A stretch of 64,000 bases of DNA from Thiomonas sp. FB-Cd (GCF_000733775.1 NZ_JPOE01000002.1:1674001-1738000); one strand, 5' to 3'. Counted from the stretch's first letter, positions 35,798 to 45,820 are shown. Numbers and translations are program-made. The notes: generated by a model not told the origin, from the letters alone.

Positions 35798-37117
35798 CTA
35801 AATCGCATTTGACTGAATCGACCGCGGTTTGCGGTCCTGTTCAGAGGGGAGAAACAATGTCAGCACCTCATTGAGCAGATCCCAACCCCTGGGAGTTGCA
35901 GCGATGAATTCTCCCGTCTGCCTCACAAGCCCAAGCCGATTGGCTTTCTCGAGCCCTGCGCGCAACGTGGACAGGGGCAAGCCCGTACGCTGCGTGTAAA
36001 GCTCTGTCGCAAATCCTTCGCGCAGGCGCAGCGCGTTGAGAAGGAACTCAAATGGAAGCTCGCGCCTTGCGATTTCGGCTTCGGACTCGACCGGTGCGCC
36101 TTGCACGGCTTGCTGCATATAACGTTCAGGCTGCCGCCATCGGGTCTGGCGAATGATGCGATGCGCGAAACTCAGTTTGGAGTGCGCTCCGGCGCCGATG
36201 CCCAGGTAGTCGCCGAAATCCCAGTAGTTCCGGTTATGGCGGCAGGCGTGGCCCGGTCGCGCATAGGCGGAGACCTCATAGCGATCGAGTCCGTCAGCCT
36301 GAGCCAGATCGGCGACCGCCTGCTGCATGTCGGCGGCGAGATCGCCGTCGGGGAGATGCGCTGGGGGTCGCTTCGCAAATGCAGTCTGGGGCTCGATGGT
36401 GAGCTGGTAAAGCGACAGGTGCGCAGGCTGAAAAGCAAGTGCCTTCGCAACCTCGGCGCGCGCGTGCTCGACGGTCTGCCCTGGCAGGGCAAACATGAGA
36501 TCGATATTGAAGTTGGGCACGACGGTTTGGGCTTCCTCGATGGCAGCCCGCGCTTGCGCGGCGTCGTGGACACGCCCGAGCCTGCCGAGCATGTCATCGT
36601 CGAAGCTCTGCACGCCAATGGACAGGCGATTGACCCCCGCCTGGGCATAAGCCTTGAAACGCTCGCGCTCAAAGGTTCCAGGATTAGCCTCAAGGGTGAT
36701 CTCTGCGTCGGACGCCAGTTGCACGCGAGCGCGCACTTGGGCCAACAGAGCGTCGACGGCATCGGGCGAGAACAGGCTCGGAGTGCCTCCCCCGAAGAAG
36801 ATGCTCGTGACACGTCGACCCCAGATCAGTGGCAGCGCCGTTTCCAGATCAGCGACGAGCGCCTGCACGTAGCGCAGTTCGGGAATCCGGGGCTGCTCCC
36901 CCCGCCACTCATGCGAGTTGAAGTCACAATACGGACACTTGCGCAGGCACCAAGGCAGGTGCACGTAAAGACTGAGCGGCGGCAGCGCATGCAGTTGCAA
37001 CGTACCTGCCCGCATATAGTCAGGCATGCGAGCAGCAGCCTCGGCCAGTGCCATCTGCCCATGCTCAAGCGGCGTGTCGACGATGGGAATCACAGGCCCC
37101 GTCATGGCGATATCCAC
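35798..37117 (-). CDS. hemW: HemW-type radical SAM protein (heme chaperone family)
   Basis: This 439-residue relative of coproporphyrinogen dehydrogenase carries the radical SAM motif at Cys57, Cys61 and Cys64 (CLRKCPYCDF), FFGGGTPSL and the HemW-type C-terminal domain. It has an N-terminal extension of about 45 residues compared with most HemW proteins, so a later start cannot be excluded, though no internal Met is close to the domain. HemW binds heme and is proposed to insert it into respiratory enzymes. It follows rdgB by 19 bp, the usual order in this group. Confidence 0.92.
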   Translation of the reverse strand: MDIAMTGPVIPIVDTPLEHGQMALAEAAARMPDYMRAGTLQLHALPPLSLYVHLPWCLRKCPYCDFNSHEWRGEQPRIPELRYVQALVADLETALPLIWGRRVTSIFFGGGTPSLFSPDAVDALLAQVRARVQLASDAEITLEANPGTFERERFKAYAQAGVNRLSIGVQSFDDDMLGRLGRVHDAAQARAAIEEAQTVVPNFNIDLMFALPGQTVEHARAEVAKALAFQPAHLSLYQLTIEPQTAFAKRPPAHLPDGDLAADMQQAVADLAQADGLDRYEVSAYARPGHACRHNRNYWDFGDYLGIGAGAHSKLSFAHRIIRQTRWRQPERYMQQAVQGAPVESEAEIARRELPFEFLLNALRLREGFATELYTQRTGLPLSTLRAGLEKANRLGLVRQTGEFIAATPRGWDLLNEVLTLFLPSEQDRKPRSIQSNAI

Positions 37118-37136
37118 ATATTCGCTGGGAGAATCA

Positions 37137-37811
37137 TCAACGCTTCAAGTCGGCGCCAGGCTGCCGCTGCACGCCCCAAAAGGCCTGCAGCAGTTGCGCC
37201 ATCTGCCCTGCGGCGCGCGCACGATGACTGACACGATTCTTGTCCTCGGGCAGCAGCTGTGCGAGCGTCGCGCCGCTTTCGTTCAAGACGAACAGCGGGT
37301 CATAGCCGAAGCCACCGGATCCCGCCGGTCTCGTCGCAATGCGTCCGTGCAGCCATCCATGGGCAATCAGTGGTTCCGGATCGTCAGGCCGACGCACGGC
37401 AGCCAACACGCACACGAAATGGGCGCGGCGATCGGTACAAGCGTTCAGCTCACTGAGAAGTTTCGCGTTATTCAGCCCATCCTGCGTGGCACGGTCAGCC
37501 GCAGGGCCCCCTGCCGGTTGCGCATAGCGTGCCGACCACACCCCAGGCTCGCCACCGAGAGAGAACACACACAGACCCGAATCGTCAGCAAGTGCAGGCA
37601 AGGCTGTATGCGCCGATGCGTGGCGCGCCTTGGCCAGCGCATTTTCCACGAAGGTGCAGTGGGGTTCGGGGCACTCTGGCACCGCGTACTCCGACTGCGG
37701 AGCGATCTCGATCACCAGGTCACCGAAGAGCGCCTGGAATTCAGCGCACTTGCCAGGGTTGCCCGTCGCCAGAACCAACCGCGGATCATCGTCTAACGGC
37801 AGTTGCGTCAT
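37137..37811 (-). CDS. rdgB: XTP/dITP diphosphatase RdgB
   Basis: This 224-residue house-cleaning enzyme hydrolyses ITP, XTP and their deoxy forms. The features are the N-terminal [13 protein letters not shown], the catalytic ALADDSGL and [10 protein letters not shown] with the C-terminal SHRARA nucleotide motif. It overlaps the rph stop as ATGA. Confidence 0.96.
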   Translation of the reverse strand: MTQLPLDDDPRLVLATGNPGKCAEFQALFGDLVIEIAPQSEYAVPECPEPHCTFVENALAKARHASAHTALPALADDSGLCVFSLGGEPGVWSARYAQPAGGPAADRATQDGLNNAKLLSELNACTDRRAHFVCVLAAVRRPDDPEPLIAHGWLHGRIATRPAGSGGFGYDPLFVLNESGATLAQLLPEDKNRVSHRARAAGQMAQLLQAFWGVQRQPGADLKR

Positions 37812-38536
37812 GCCAGATCGAGGGCCTGCCTTTGCGCGCCAATCAGTTGTGCGATGCCCATCTGCGCCGCGTCAATGAGCGCGTCAAGCTGAGCGCGGTG
37901 AAACGGCTCTCCCTCGGCGGTGCCCTGCACCTCCACCAAAGCGCCCGATGCAGTGCCGACAACGTTCATATCGCAATCGCAGGTCGAGTCTTCCTCATAG
38001 GCCAGATCCAGCAACACCTCGCCACCAAGCAAACCAACGGAGACCGCCGCCACCAACTCTCGCATGGGATTGCACGCGACTTTCCCCTGCTTCTGCAGCC
38101 AGGTGCAGGCATCCCAGGCGGCGACGGCCGCTCCGGTGATGGCAGCGGTGCGGGTGCCTCCGTCGGCCTGGAGCACATCACAATCCAAGACGATCTGGCG
38201 CTCTCCGAGTGACGTGAAATCAAACACACTGCGAAGGCTACGCCCGATGAGTCGCTGGATTTCCTCGGTACGCCCCTGTGGCCGCCCACGCTTGACCTCA
38301 CGTTCGCTGCGCGTGTGCGTCGCACGCGGCAACATGCCATATTCGGCGGTCACCCAGCCTTGGCCTGTTCCCCTGCGATGCGGGGGAACACGCTCCTCGA
38401 TACTCGCCGTACACAACACGCGTGTGCGTCCCATCTCCACCAGGACTGAGCCCTCGGCATGACATGTGAACTGGCGCAGAAGACGCAGGGGACGCAGCGT
38501 TGCGGCTTGGCGGCCGTCGGAACGGGAATAAGGCAT
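37808..38536 (-). CDS. rph: Ribonuclease PH
   Basis: This phosphorolytic 3'-5' exoribonuclease of 242 residues trims tRNA 3' ends. The motifs are RSDGR at the N-terminus, [40 protein letters not shown] and CDCDMNVV. Length is normal (about 238). It is 5 bp from the PP2C gene stop and coupled to rdgB, so it lies in a kinase-phosphatase-rph-rdgB-hemW operon. Confidence 0.97.
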   Translation of the reverse strand: MPYSRSDGRQAATLRPLRLLRQFTCHAEGSVLVEMGRTRVLCTASIEERVPPHRRGTGQGWVTAEYGMLPRATHTRSEREVKRGRPQGRTEEIQRLIGRSLRSVFDFTSLGERQIVLDCDVLQADGGTRTAAITGAAVAAWDACTWLQKQGKVACNPMRELVAAVSVGLLGGEVLLDLAYEEDSTCDCDMNVVGTASGALVEVQGTAEGEPFHRAQLDALIDAAQMGIAQLIGAQRQALDLA

Positions 38537-38541
38537 GAGAT

Positions 38542-39471
38542 CTATTTTTTGGCCGCGGCGCGGCGGATGGCTTCGTTAATTTCAGCAATGGATCGTTCGA
38601 TGGCAGCATCATCGAGTTCGTCCATCTGCATGTCCGGTAATCCCGACTGGAAGGTCGACGCGAAAACACCCGGACGGATGCCCTCGGTGCTCACGCCCTG
38701 TGTCGTTTCGTGCTCAGCCTCCGCCTCCCACTCCATCGCGAGCGCCGTGACGTTATCCGACTCAACAGCATTCTGCCGCAGTGCCAATTCCACCATCTCG
38801 GGCACGGCATCAGATAAAACGCGCTCGCTGAGCAGCCGTACGATCGTGGCCTCAGGCAGCTGGCTCCACAGACCGTCTGAACACAGCATCACCACGTCCC
38901 CTGAGCGCAGGCTCTGCGGCACACCGATTTCCACAAAAGGGAGTTGTGACGAACCCAGACAGGTATAGAGAACGTTGCGGTTGACGGGCCCGCCATCCAA
39001 TGTGGCATCCAGCGGGTTGTTTTCGCGCACCGCGCGCAGCATGCGCTGCTCGGCATGCGAATGGTCACGCGTGCGGGTGAGCAAAGCCCCGTTTCGCAGG
39101 TAGTACAGGCGGGAATCGCCAACATGCGCCCATTGTGCAACGCCCTTTTGCAGCACACACAAAACGACCGTGGTACGCGGATAATCGCTCAGCCCCTGCG
39201 TCTTGGCGTAGCGTTGAATCTGTTCGTGGGCCGTGAGAATCGCTCGGCGAAGGAACGCGCGCGCATCGTCCAGCGCTGGCTTGGCTTCACGCTGGAACAT
39301 GGCCGCAATGGTCTGCAGCGCGAGTTGCGCCGCCATATCGCCGCGCGGATGGCCACCCATTCCGTCGGCCAGCCCCAAAAGCACGCTGTCTTGCGTGTAA
39401 CAGTAACCCATACGGTCTTCATTCGCCAATCGCGCGCCGCGCCGGCTGACCTGGTAGATCGAGAACTTCAT
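38542..39471 (-). CDS. PP2C-family Ser/Thr phosphatase
   Basis: This 309-residue Mn/Mg-dependent phosphatase has the metal-binding motifs [41 protein letters not shown] and [11 protein letters not shown]-terminal acidic tail extends past the core. It overlaps the upstream kinase gene (ATGA), so the two form a reversible phosphorylation pair. The substrate is unknown; related pairs in Burkholderiales neighbour rph in the same way. Confidence 0.93.
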   Translation of the reverse strand: MKFSIYQVSRRGARLANEDRMGYCYTQDSVLLGLADGMGGHPRGDMAAQLALQTIAAMFQREAKPALDDARAFLRRAILTAHEQIQRYAKTQGLSDYPRTTVVLCVLQKGVAQWAHVGDSRLYYLRNGALLTRTRDHSHAEQRMLRAVRENNPLDATLDGGPVNRNVLYTCLGSSQLPFVEIGVPQSLRSGDVVMLCSDGLWSQLPEATIVRLLSERVLSDAVPEMVELALRQNAVESDNVTALAMEWEAEAEHETTQGVSTEGIRPGVFASTFQSGLPDMQMDELDDAAIERSIAEINEAIRRAAAKK

Positions 39472-40556
39472 GGCTTATCCCGCCCTGACGGTGCCCTCTC
39501 GCGAGCACCACCGCCGGGGCCTATGCGCGTAGCCCCATTAACCCCCATACGCGTGGCCTGCTTGGCCTTGTCAACGCGGGATTTGGTGTCATGCACGAGC
39601 TCGTCGATTTGCATACGCAATTTTTCGCTCAGCGTGAGCTGTGTATAGCGGCGCGGATCTTCAGCGCCCAGCTCCTTTTGCAGATTGAACACACTTTGGG
39701 GGCGTGCCAAGGGATCCAGTGACATGCACCACTCCACGATTTCAATGAGGTTGTCCGAATAGATGCCGCGCAATTTTGATAGTTGCATCGGCAGCCGGTC
39801 CTTTTCCAGCCTCTGTGTGGCCTCATACGGGGGGTAACCCGTCATGCACGCGTAAATGCAGGAACCGACCGAGTAAATGTCGGTCCACGGACCAAATGAT
39901 GCATCACGCTTATACATTTCCGGGGCTGCAAAGCCCGGGGTATACATCGGCCGAAAGCGCTTGTCTTGCTGCCCCAGCACCTCGCGCGCTGCGCCGAAGT
40001 CGATAAGGATGGGCTTGTCGTCGTCGGTAATGAAGAGATTGGCCGGCTTGATGTCCAGGTGCAGCATCTTGTGCTGGTGCACCACGCGCAAGCCTTGGAG
40101 GATTTCGTCGTAAAGAGAACGGATGGTGGATTCGCGGAAGATCTTCTTGCGCTTGAGTTCGCGCGCCGTGATCACGAACTCCTGCAGTGATGAACCCTCC
40201 AGGTAATTCATCACCATGTAGACCGTTTCATTTTCCCGGAAGAAATTCAGCACACCAACGACACTGGGATGCGAGATCTGCGCCAGCGACCGGCCTTCTT
40301 CAAAGAAGCTCTTCAGCCCCAAGCGGTATAGCGCCAATTTCTCAGGGTGTGCAATGGGCACCATCTCGCCCGCCGCTCGCTCCACCAAGGATGCCGGCAA
40401 GTACTCCTTGATGGCCACGCGCTGGCCATCCGCCGTGAGGGCGAGGTAGACCACGCCAAATCCACCGCTGGCCAGCTTGCGCAAAATGCGGTAGCCCCCA
40501 ACCTGCGTATCGGGTTCAAGAGGTGCTGGCTTGGTTTTGGACATGTCGATTGACAA
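39468..40556 (-). CDS. Hanks-type serine/threonine protein kinase
   Basis: This 362-residue cytoplasmic kinase has a Gly-rich loop (LASGGFGVVY), the catalytic Lys in VAIKEYLP, HLDIKPANLF as catalytic loop, IDFGAAR as the DFG motif, and an APE-type FAAPEMYK. No membrane segment is evident; the C-terminal 70 residues are basic and glycine-rich. A second in-frame Met four codons in is an alternative start. It is coupled with the PP2C gene and divergent from yicC. Confidence 0.94.
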   Translation of the reverse strand: MSIDMSKTKPAPLEPDTQVGGYRILRKLASGGFGVVYLALTADGQRVAIKEYLPASLVERAAGEMVPIAHPEKLALYRLGLKSFFEEGRSLAQISHPSVVGVLNFFRENETVYMVMNYLEGSSLQEFVITARELKRKKIFRESTIRSLYDEILQGLRVVHQHKMLHLDIKPANLFITDDDKPILIDFGAAREVLGQQDKRFRPMYTPGFAAPEMYKRDASFGPWTDIYSVGSCIYACMTGYPPYEATQRLEKDRLPMQLSKLRGIYSDNLIEIVEWCMSLDPLARPQSVFNLQKELGAEDPRRYTQLTLSEKLRMQIDELVHDTKSRVDKAKQATRMGVNGATRIGPGGGARERAPSGRDKP

Positions 40557-40637
40557 TGGCAGGACTGCCCTGCGGAAGGAATGCTAGCTCGCGCGCCGCA
40601 TTATGAAAAAATGCGGCGTTCGACCAAGGAGCATCGA

Positions 40638-41543
40638 GTGAAATTACTTTATAGCATGACCGGTTACGCCGAGGTCGGCCTGCCCGTTTCGGGCTCAGCT
40701 ACACCCCTGACGATACGCGTCGAGTTGCGCAGTGTGAACAGCCGCTTTCTGGATTTGTTGCTCCGCCTGCCTGACGAACTGCGCGCAAGCGAAGCCAATG
40801 TCCGTGCATCGCTGACTCGCGAACTGCGCCGTGGCAAGGTGGAATGCCGGGTCAACCTGGACGAGGGCCAATCCGCGCAGATGCTGCCCGATCTGCAAAT
40901 TGTCGAGTCATTGCTTCACGCCGAAGCCGCCTTGCTGCAGCGCGCACCACACCTGCGCAGCCTCTCCGTGGCTGATGTATGGCGCCTTGGCGCGGCACAG
41001 CAGCAACAGCCCTCTAGGGATGCGACTGCATTGGCGAACACGTTGCAGCAGGCCCTCGAAGGGGCATTGCAGGGGCTTCAGAAGGCGCGCGCGGCCGAAG
41101 GGGATCGACTTCGCAGTTTCCTGCTGGAGCGTTGCGACCAATTGCAGCAATGGGCACGTGCAGCTGAAGGCGTGGCGCCGCAAGCCGTGCTTCGGCAGCA
41201 GGAACGCTTCATGACCCGTTGGAGGGACGCGCTGGCGACCCTGGGCGGAGGCGCAAATCCGGAGGCGGTCCAGGAGCGTCTTCTGCAGGAAACCACAGCG
41301 TTCGCTCTGCGCGTGGATGTGGCCGAGGAAATCAGCCGCCTACAATCCCATCTTGATGCCATACGCACGGTGCTCGAAACTGGTGGGGAAGTGGGCAAAC
41401 GGTTGGATTTTCTGATTCAGGAACTGCATCGGGAAGCCAATACCTTGGGCTCCAAATCCGCCGTGCTCGAACTCAGCGAGTTGGCAGTCAACATGAAGGT
41501 CTGCATCGAGCAAATGCGCGAGCAGGTGCAAAACCTCGAATAG
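40638..41543 (+). CDS. yicC: YicC family endoribonuclease-like protein
   Basis: This 301-residue YicC/YloC protein begins KLLYSMTGYA and ends VNMKVCIEQMREQVQNLE, both family hallmarks. E. coli YicC acts as an endoribonuclease and adaptor for small RNA decay. The start is GTG at 40638 with AAGGAG seven bases upstream; the upstream frame is not homologous. It stands in front of gmk, rpoZ and spoT as usual. Confidence 0.93.
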   Translation: MKLLYSMTGYAEVGLPVSGSATPLTIRVELRSVNSRFLDLLLRLPDELRASEANVRASLTRELRRGKVECRVNLDEGQSAQMLPDLQIVESLLHAEAALLQRAPHLRSLSVADVWRLGAAQQQQPSRDATALANTLQQALEGALQGLQKARAAEGDRLRSFLLERCDQLQQWARAAEGVAPQAVLRQQERFMTRWRDALATLGGGANPEAVQERLLQETTAFALRVDVAEEISRLQSHLDAIRTVLETGGEVGKRLDFLIQELHREANTLGSKSAVLELSELAVNMKVCIEQMREQVQNLE

Positions 41544-41636
41544 CAAGGCACCGGCAGCTCTGGCCGGACCAACACGTCTTCCTGTGGCCTCACAGCGCTT
41601 CCTCCGTTCTCAACCCTAGCCCCAATACGACAGCGC

Positions 41637-42257
41637 ATGGACTTCCCAGGCAATTTGTTCGTCGTCGCAGCTCCGAGTGGGGCCGGCAAATCCAGTCTGG
41701 TGTGCAAGCTGCTATCCAAGGACAAGGGCATTCAACTGTCCATCTCCTACACGACGCGTCCCCCGCGCGGACAGGAAGAGGATGGTCGAGAATATTGCTT
41801 CGTCGATCGTGACGAGTTCCAGCGTCGCATCGAGGCCGGCGACTTCCTCGAATGGGCGGAGGTCCACGGCAATCTGTATGGGACCTCGCGCCATTGGCTT
41901 CAGCAGCGCATGGCTCAGGGCGTGGACGTCATGCTGGAGATCGATTGGCAGGGCGCCGAACAGGTCAAGCGGCAATTCAGCAACGCAGTGAGCGTATTCA
42001 TCCTGCCGCCCTCGTTCGAAGAACTCGAAGCAAGGCTCAAACGCCGTGGCGAAGACGCCCCGGAGGTCATCGCCCGGCGTCTGCGCGAGGCTCGGGTCGA
42101 AACCCCGCATGCCTCGACGTTCGACTTTATAATCGTGAACCACGATATCTCCCACGCGCTGCGCGACTTGCAGGCCATCGTGGTCGCGCAACGGTTGCGC
42201 TACGCGGCACAGCACCGCGCTCATCCCGAAGTATTCAAGGCGCTCGGCATTTGTTGA
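41637..42257 (+). CDS. gmk: Guanylate kinase
   Basis: This 206-residue enzyme phosphorylates GMP/dGMP with ATP. Its P-loop is APSGAGKSS (12-20). The GMP-binding part contains [17 protein letters not shown] and [26 protein letters not shown] and the lid [14 protein letters not shown] follow. It is 93 bp after yicC and upstream of rpoZ. Confidence 0.97.
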   Translation: MDFPGNLFVVAAPSGAGKSSLVCKLLSKDKGIQLSISYTTRPPRGQEEDGREYCFVDRDEFQRRIEAGDFLEWAEVHGNLYGTSRHWLQQRMAQGVDVMLEIDWQGAEQVKRQFSNAVSVFILPPSFEELEARLKRRGEDAPEVIARRLREARVETPHASTFDFIIVNHDISHALRDLQAIVVAQRLRYAAQHRAHPEVFKALGIC

Positions 42258-42288
42258 GTCGCTTGCTCTGACTTTCACTGGAACTGCC

Positions 42289-42492
42289 ATGGCCCGTATC
42301 ACCGTCGAAGACTGTCTGGAAAAGATCCCCAACCGATTCCAACTCGTACTGGCTGCCACCTACCGGGCGCGGATGCTCGCGCAGGGTCACACACCCAAGG
42401 TTGATAGCCGCGACAAACCGGTGGTGACAGCGCTGCGTGAAATCGCTGCCGGTCAGATTGGCATTGAAATGCTCAAGCGCGTCCCCGCCTGA
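42289..42492 (+). CDS. rpoZ: RNA polymerase omega subunit
   Basis: This 67-residue subunit promotes assembly of RNA polymerase and, in Proteobacteria, takes part in ppGpp binding. It starts [17 protein letters not shown], the family hallmark, and has [11 protein letters not shown]. It lies between gmk and spoT, the standard stringent-response cluster. Confidence 0.97.
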   Translation: MARITVEDCLEKIPNRFQLVLAATYRARMLAQGHTPKVDSRDKPVVTALREIAAGQIGIEMLKRVPA

Positions 42493-42540
42493 GGGCGCCG
42501 ACGGCATCTGGGTGCGCGGTGTTCCTGATGACCCCACGTC

Positions 42541-44898
42541 ATGCAAAGCCGCCCACCCGTGACCGGCAGCAACCCGGCACCCCGCAACCGCCCCGTCGTC
42601 AGGCGCAAGCCTGCCCAGCACGCGGACGTGCCTCCGGATTTGGGCGCAGTCGCTGACACCGCGCTGAGCGCGCCGCTCGACAAGCCAGCTGCGGTCAGCC
42701 TGGCTGGATTGCTTGACAAGATATCGGCGTATTTGCCCGAGGGCGACCTGCAGTTGATCCGCAACGCGTATCGCTTTGCGGACGCGGCACACCTCGGACA
42801 ATACCGTGCAAGCGGTGAGCCTTACATTTCGCACCCGGTGGCGGTCGCTGAGATCTGCGCCGACTGGAAGCTTGACACCCAGGCCTTGATGGCCGCCCTG
42901 CTTCATGACACAGCCGAAGACAAGGGCATTACCCAAGCGGAACTCATCGAGCACTTTGGCGCGACTGTTGCCGTGCTGGTGGACGGGCTGACCAAGCTCG
43001 ACAAAATCCAGTTTTCCAACCGCGAGGAAAATCAGGCCGAAAGCTTTCGCAAGATGTTGCTGGCGATGGCGCGTGACATCCGCGTCATTCTGGTCAAGCT
43101 TGCCGACCGGCTGCACAACATGCGCACGCTGGCCGCCATGGCACCGGAGAAGCGCCGCCGCATCGCAAACGAAACGATGGATATCTACGCCCCCATCGCC
43201 TATCGGCTGGGGCTCAATCAGGTGTACCGCGAATTGCAGGATCTGGGTTTCCAACACAGTCACCCGATGCGCTATGCGGTGCTGAGTCAAGCGCTCAAGG
43301 TCGCCCGCGGCAATCGGCGCGACCTGATCGATAAGATCCTGGCTGCGACCACCAAGTCTTTTGCGGACGCCGGCATCTCCGTGCACCTGTACGGGCGCGA
43401 GAAGACCCTGTATTCCATTTACCGAAAGATGCAACGCAAGCATCGCTCCTTTGCGCATGTGCAAGACATCTTCGGTTTTCGCGTGATCGTGCCTGACGTC
43501 TTGGACTGCTATCGCGCCCTGGGCGTGCTGCATGCCCAGTACAAGCCCATGCCGGGCAAATTCGAAGACTTCATTGCCATTCCCAAGCTCAATGGCTACC
43601 AGTCGCTGCACACCACACTGATCGGCCCCACGGGCGCGCCAGTCGAGTTTCAGATTCGCACGGAGGCCATGCACCGTGTGGCGGAAAGCGGCGTGGCGGC
43701 ACACTGGTTGTACAAGACAAGCAATGGCCTGGAGGCCATTGCACAAGTCAGCACCGCGGCCTGGCTCCAGTCGCTTCTGGATATCCAAAATGAGAACCGC
43801 GACGCTGCCGAGTTCATTGAGACAGTAAAGGTTGATCTTGCGCCGGACGCCGTGTATGTGTTCACACCCAAATCGCGCATCCTGGCGTTGCCGCGCGGCG
43901 CCACGCCCGTGGACTTTTCATATGCCGTGCATACCGATCTTGGCAACCAGACGGTCGCCGCCAAGGTCAATGGGGAGTTGGTACCGTTGCGCACCGAGCT
44001 CCACAGCGGTGACGTCGTGGAAATTGTGACGGCACCGCATTCGCGGCCGAATCCAAATTGGCTGAGTTTCGTGCGCACGGGACGCGCCCGCTCGAAGATC
44101 CGGCATGAGCTCAAGGTTGGCCAGCAGGCCGAGTCGCAGGATCTTGGTAAGCGATTGCTCAGCCGCGCGTTGACACAACTGGGCCTGCGCCTCGAAGATT
44201 TAAGCGCCGCGAATTGGAGCCGGCTGCTGCATTGGAGCGGGAACAAGAGCCAGGAAGAACTCTTTGGCGATATCGGCTTGGGCAAGCGCGTAGCCGACAT
44301 CGTGGCGAAGCGCGTGCAGATGCAATACGGTGAAGCATACGGCGCGGCGAGTCCGCGCTCCCCGGACGAAGCGGGGTCCGCTTCGTCCCCCGCTTCCAAT
44401 GGCGGGGCGCATGGCGCCACTGAACCATTGACGCGCACTGCCCTCCAGCTCGATGGCACTGAGGGCACCTCGGTGCACTATGCCGATTGTTGCCACCCGA
44501 TACCTGGCGACGCCGTTCTCGGTTATCTCGGCAAAGGCGAAGGCCTCACCGTGCATCAGCAAGACTGCCCTCAAGCTCGCCGCCTGTTTCAGAAGCACCC
44601 ACGCAGCTGGATCGACCTCAGCTGGTCGTCAACAGTGACCGGCTTGTATCAGGTGGGGATGGCGGTTGTCGTCAGCAACGGAAAGGGCGTGCTGGCGAAG
44701 CTTGCGGCGGCCATCAGCGAACACGATGCCGACATCATCCACGTCACCATGGACGATGACGCGGGCCAACCGACCATTGAGTTGCGTTTCATCATCGCGG
44801 TGCGCGACCGCAAACATCTCGCCGATATTTTGCGCGCGGTGCGAGCTCACAAATTCGTCGTTCGCGCCTCCCGCGGCAAGGCGCGCAGCCCGCATTGA
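42541..44898 (+). CDS. spoT: Bifunctional (p)ppGpp synthetase/hydrolase SpoT/Rel
   Basis: This 785-residue alarmone enzyme has an intact HD hydrolase site (LLHDTAEDKG, His122-Asp123 and Glu126-Asp127), a synthetase domain (GREKTLYSIYRKM, FEDFIAIPKLNGYQSLHTT), a TGS domain (YVFTPKSRILALPRG) and a C-terminal ACT domain. A region of about 45 residues before the HD domain is poorly conserved, so the exact start is uncertain. With both active sites present it can make and degrade (p)ppGpp. Confidence 0.95.
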   Translation: MQSRPPVTGSNPAPRNRPVVRRKPAQHADVPPDLGAVADTALSAPLDKPAAVSLAGLLDKISAYLPEGDLQLIRNAYRFADAAHLGQYRASGEPYISHPVAVAEICADWKLDTQALMAALLHDTAEDKGITQAELIEHFGATVAVLVDGLTKLDKIQFSNREENQAESFRKMLLAMARDIRVILVKLADRLHNMRTLAAMAPEKRRRIANETMDIYAPIAYRLGLNQVYRELQDLGFQHSHPMRYAVLSQALKVARGNRRDLIDKILAATTKSFADAGISVHLYGREKTLYSIYRKMQRKHRSFAHVQDIFGFRVIVPDVLDCYRALGVLHAQYKPMPGKFEDFIAIPKLNGYQSLHTTLIGPTGAPVEFQIRTEAMHRVAESGVAAHWLYKTSNGLEAIAQVSTAAWLQSLLDIQNENRDAAEFIETVKVDLAPDAVYVFTPKSRILALPRGATPVDFSYAVHTDLGNQTVAAKVNGELVPLRTELHSGDVVEIVTAPHSRPNPNWLSFVRTGRARSKIRHELKVGQQAESQDLGKRLLSRALTQLGLRLEDLSAANWSRLLHWSGNKSQEELFGDIGLGKRVADIVAKRVQMQYGEAYGAASPRSPDEAGSASSPASNGGAHGATEPLTRTALQLDGTEGTSVHYADCCHPIPGDAVLGYLGKGEGLTVHQQDCPQARRLFQKHPRSWIDLSWSSTVTGLYQVGMAVVVSNGKGVLAKLAAAISEHDADIIHVTMDDDAGQPTIELRFIIAVRDRKHLADILRAVRAHKFVVRASRGKARSPH

Positions 44899-44914
44899 CC
44901 CGATGCGCGACAAG

Positions 44915-44934
44915 CCCCGCCGTTCAGGACGGGG
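44915..44934. repeat. IS605-type hairpin relic
   Basis: A CCCCG/CGGGG stem with a 10-nt loop containing CCGTTCAGGA, followed by AAGGAT. It resembles the right-end structure found downstream of tnpB genes and sits 17 bp after spoT. A second, longer right-end-like sequence lies at 45126-45184. Confidence 0.5.
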
Positions 44935-45002
44935 AAGGATAGCGCGGATGCCACAGGCATCCTTGTCAGACTTGCAGGGTGTTCTCTTGTGCTGTCTATG
45001 TA

Positions 45003-45116
45003 TCCTGCAATGAAGGGCGGGACACGCCCGGATCGCCTGCCAAGTGCGTGGTGCAGTTAGGCCGCCAGCAACAGGAACCCACCGAAGCGACTCTTCCCGG
45101 CTCGATGCAGGGGTGA
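45003..45116 (+). pseudogene. Remnant of the C-terminus of an IS200/IS605 TnpB
   Basis: The plus-strand frame ending at the TGA at 45114 reads ...NEGRDTPGSPAK, CVVQLGRQQQEPTEA and a few more residues. This is the typical C-terminal tail of IS1341/IS605-group TnpB proteins. The rest of the gene is missing. It is directly followed by a right-end-like sequence and abuts the 3' end of greB. Confidence 0.6.
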
Positions 45117-45123
45117 GCGCCGT

Positions 45124-45184
45124 AGGAATCTCTGCCCTTTCCGCGCAAGCGGTGGCGACAGCCAAGGGCGGTGAGGATGTCAAA
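45124..45184 (+). mobile_element. IS200/IS605 right-end-like sequence
   Basis: GGAATCTCTGCCCTTT, a long imperfect hairpin and GGGCGGTGAGGATGTCAA follow the TnpB remnant. This matches the general layout of IS605-group right ends (GAATC...AGGATGTCAA), which also encode the omega RNA scaffold. It is a solo relic here. Confidence 0.55.
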
Positions 45185-45188
45185 CGAC

Positions 45189-45746
45189 TTACGGTGCCGG
45201 GTAGCGCACGTCCACGACCTCAATCTGCAGCACGCCGCCGGGCGTGGGCAAACTGACAACATCACCCTCGCGAGCCTTGAGCAAGGCCCTGGCCACCGGC
45301 GAAACCCAGCTGATGTGCCCGCATTCGAGATCGACCTCGTCTGCGCCCACGATGGTGACCCGACGCTCGGCGCCGTTATCCTCGACGTACCGTACTGTGG
45401 CGCCGAAAAAAACCTGTGTGTTGCCATGCTGGCGCGATGGGTCGACCACCTCGGCCAGATCCAGGCGTTTGGTGAGGAAGCGAATGCGCCTGTCGATCTC
45501 GCGCAGGCGCTTCTTGCCGTAGATGTAATCGCCGTTTTCCGAGCGGTCACCATTGGACGCCGCCCATGACACGATTTCGACCACTTGGGGACGGTCGCGC
45601 TCGATCAACGCCTTGAGTTCATCGCGCAGGCGTGCGTAACCCGCCGGGGTGATGTAATTCTTGCTTCCTGGCGGTAGCTCCGGAAGGCGCGGCTCCTCGT
45701 CGTCTTGCTCCGTTGCGCTGTCTTCGCGTGTAAATGCCTTGTTCAT
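45189..45746 (-). CDS. greB: Transcription elongation factor GreB
   Basis: This 185-residue factor rescues backtracked RNA polymerase. It has the N-terminal coiled coil with NYITPAGYARLRDELKAL and the tip acidic residues in SWAASNGDRSENGDYIYGKKRLREID. It is followed by a C-terminal FKBP-like domain (VTIVGADEVD, SPVARALLKAREGD). The start at 45746 (MNKAFTRED) follows the GreB pattern, with an extra acidic stretch before the coiled coil. The 3' end borders the IS605 relic. Confidence 0.95.
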   Translation of the reverse strand: MNKAFTREDSATEQDDEEPRLPELPPGSKNYITPAGYARLRDELKALIERDRPQVVEIVSWAASNGDRSENGDYIYGKKRLREIDRRIRFLTKRLDLAEVVDPSRQHGNTQVFFGATVRYVEDNGAERRVTIVGADEVDLECGHISWVSPVARALLKAREGDVVSLPTPGGVLQIEVVDVRYPAP

Positions 45747-45778
45747 GATGTCCAACGCATGCTCTTGGGAATGCCAAT

Positions 45779-45803
45779 AAAAAAACGCCCCGGAAAGGGC
45801 GTT
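45779..45803 (-). terminator. Intrinsic terminator of the LivK-type gene
   Basis: Read on the minus strand, the stem AACGCCC/GGGCGTT (45803-45797 with 45790-45784, 6-nt loop) is followed by seven Ts. It lies about 65 bp after the stop of the binding-protein gene and before greB. Confidence 0.88.
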
Positions 45804-45820
45804 CGACACGTCAAAGCCAA

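Noticed and set aside
36101..37231. 376-codon plus-strand frame across hemW
   Set aside because: It is the antisense shadow of hemW, which has clear radical SAM motifs on the other strand.
42235..43788. 517-codon minus-strand frame across gmk, rpoZ and spoT
   Set aside because: It is a GC-rich antisense shadow of three well-recognised genes.
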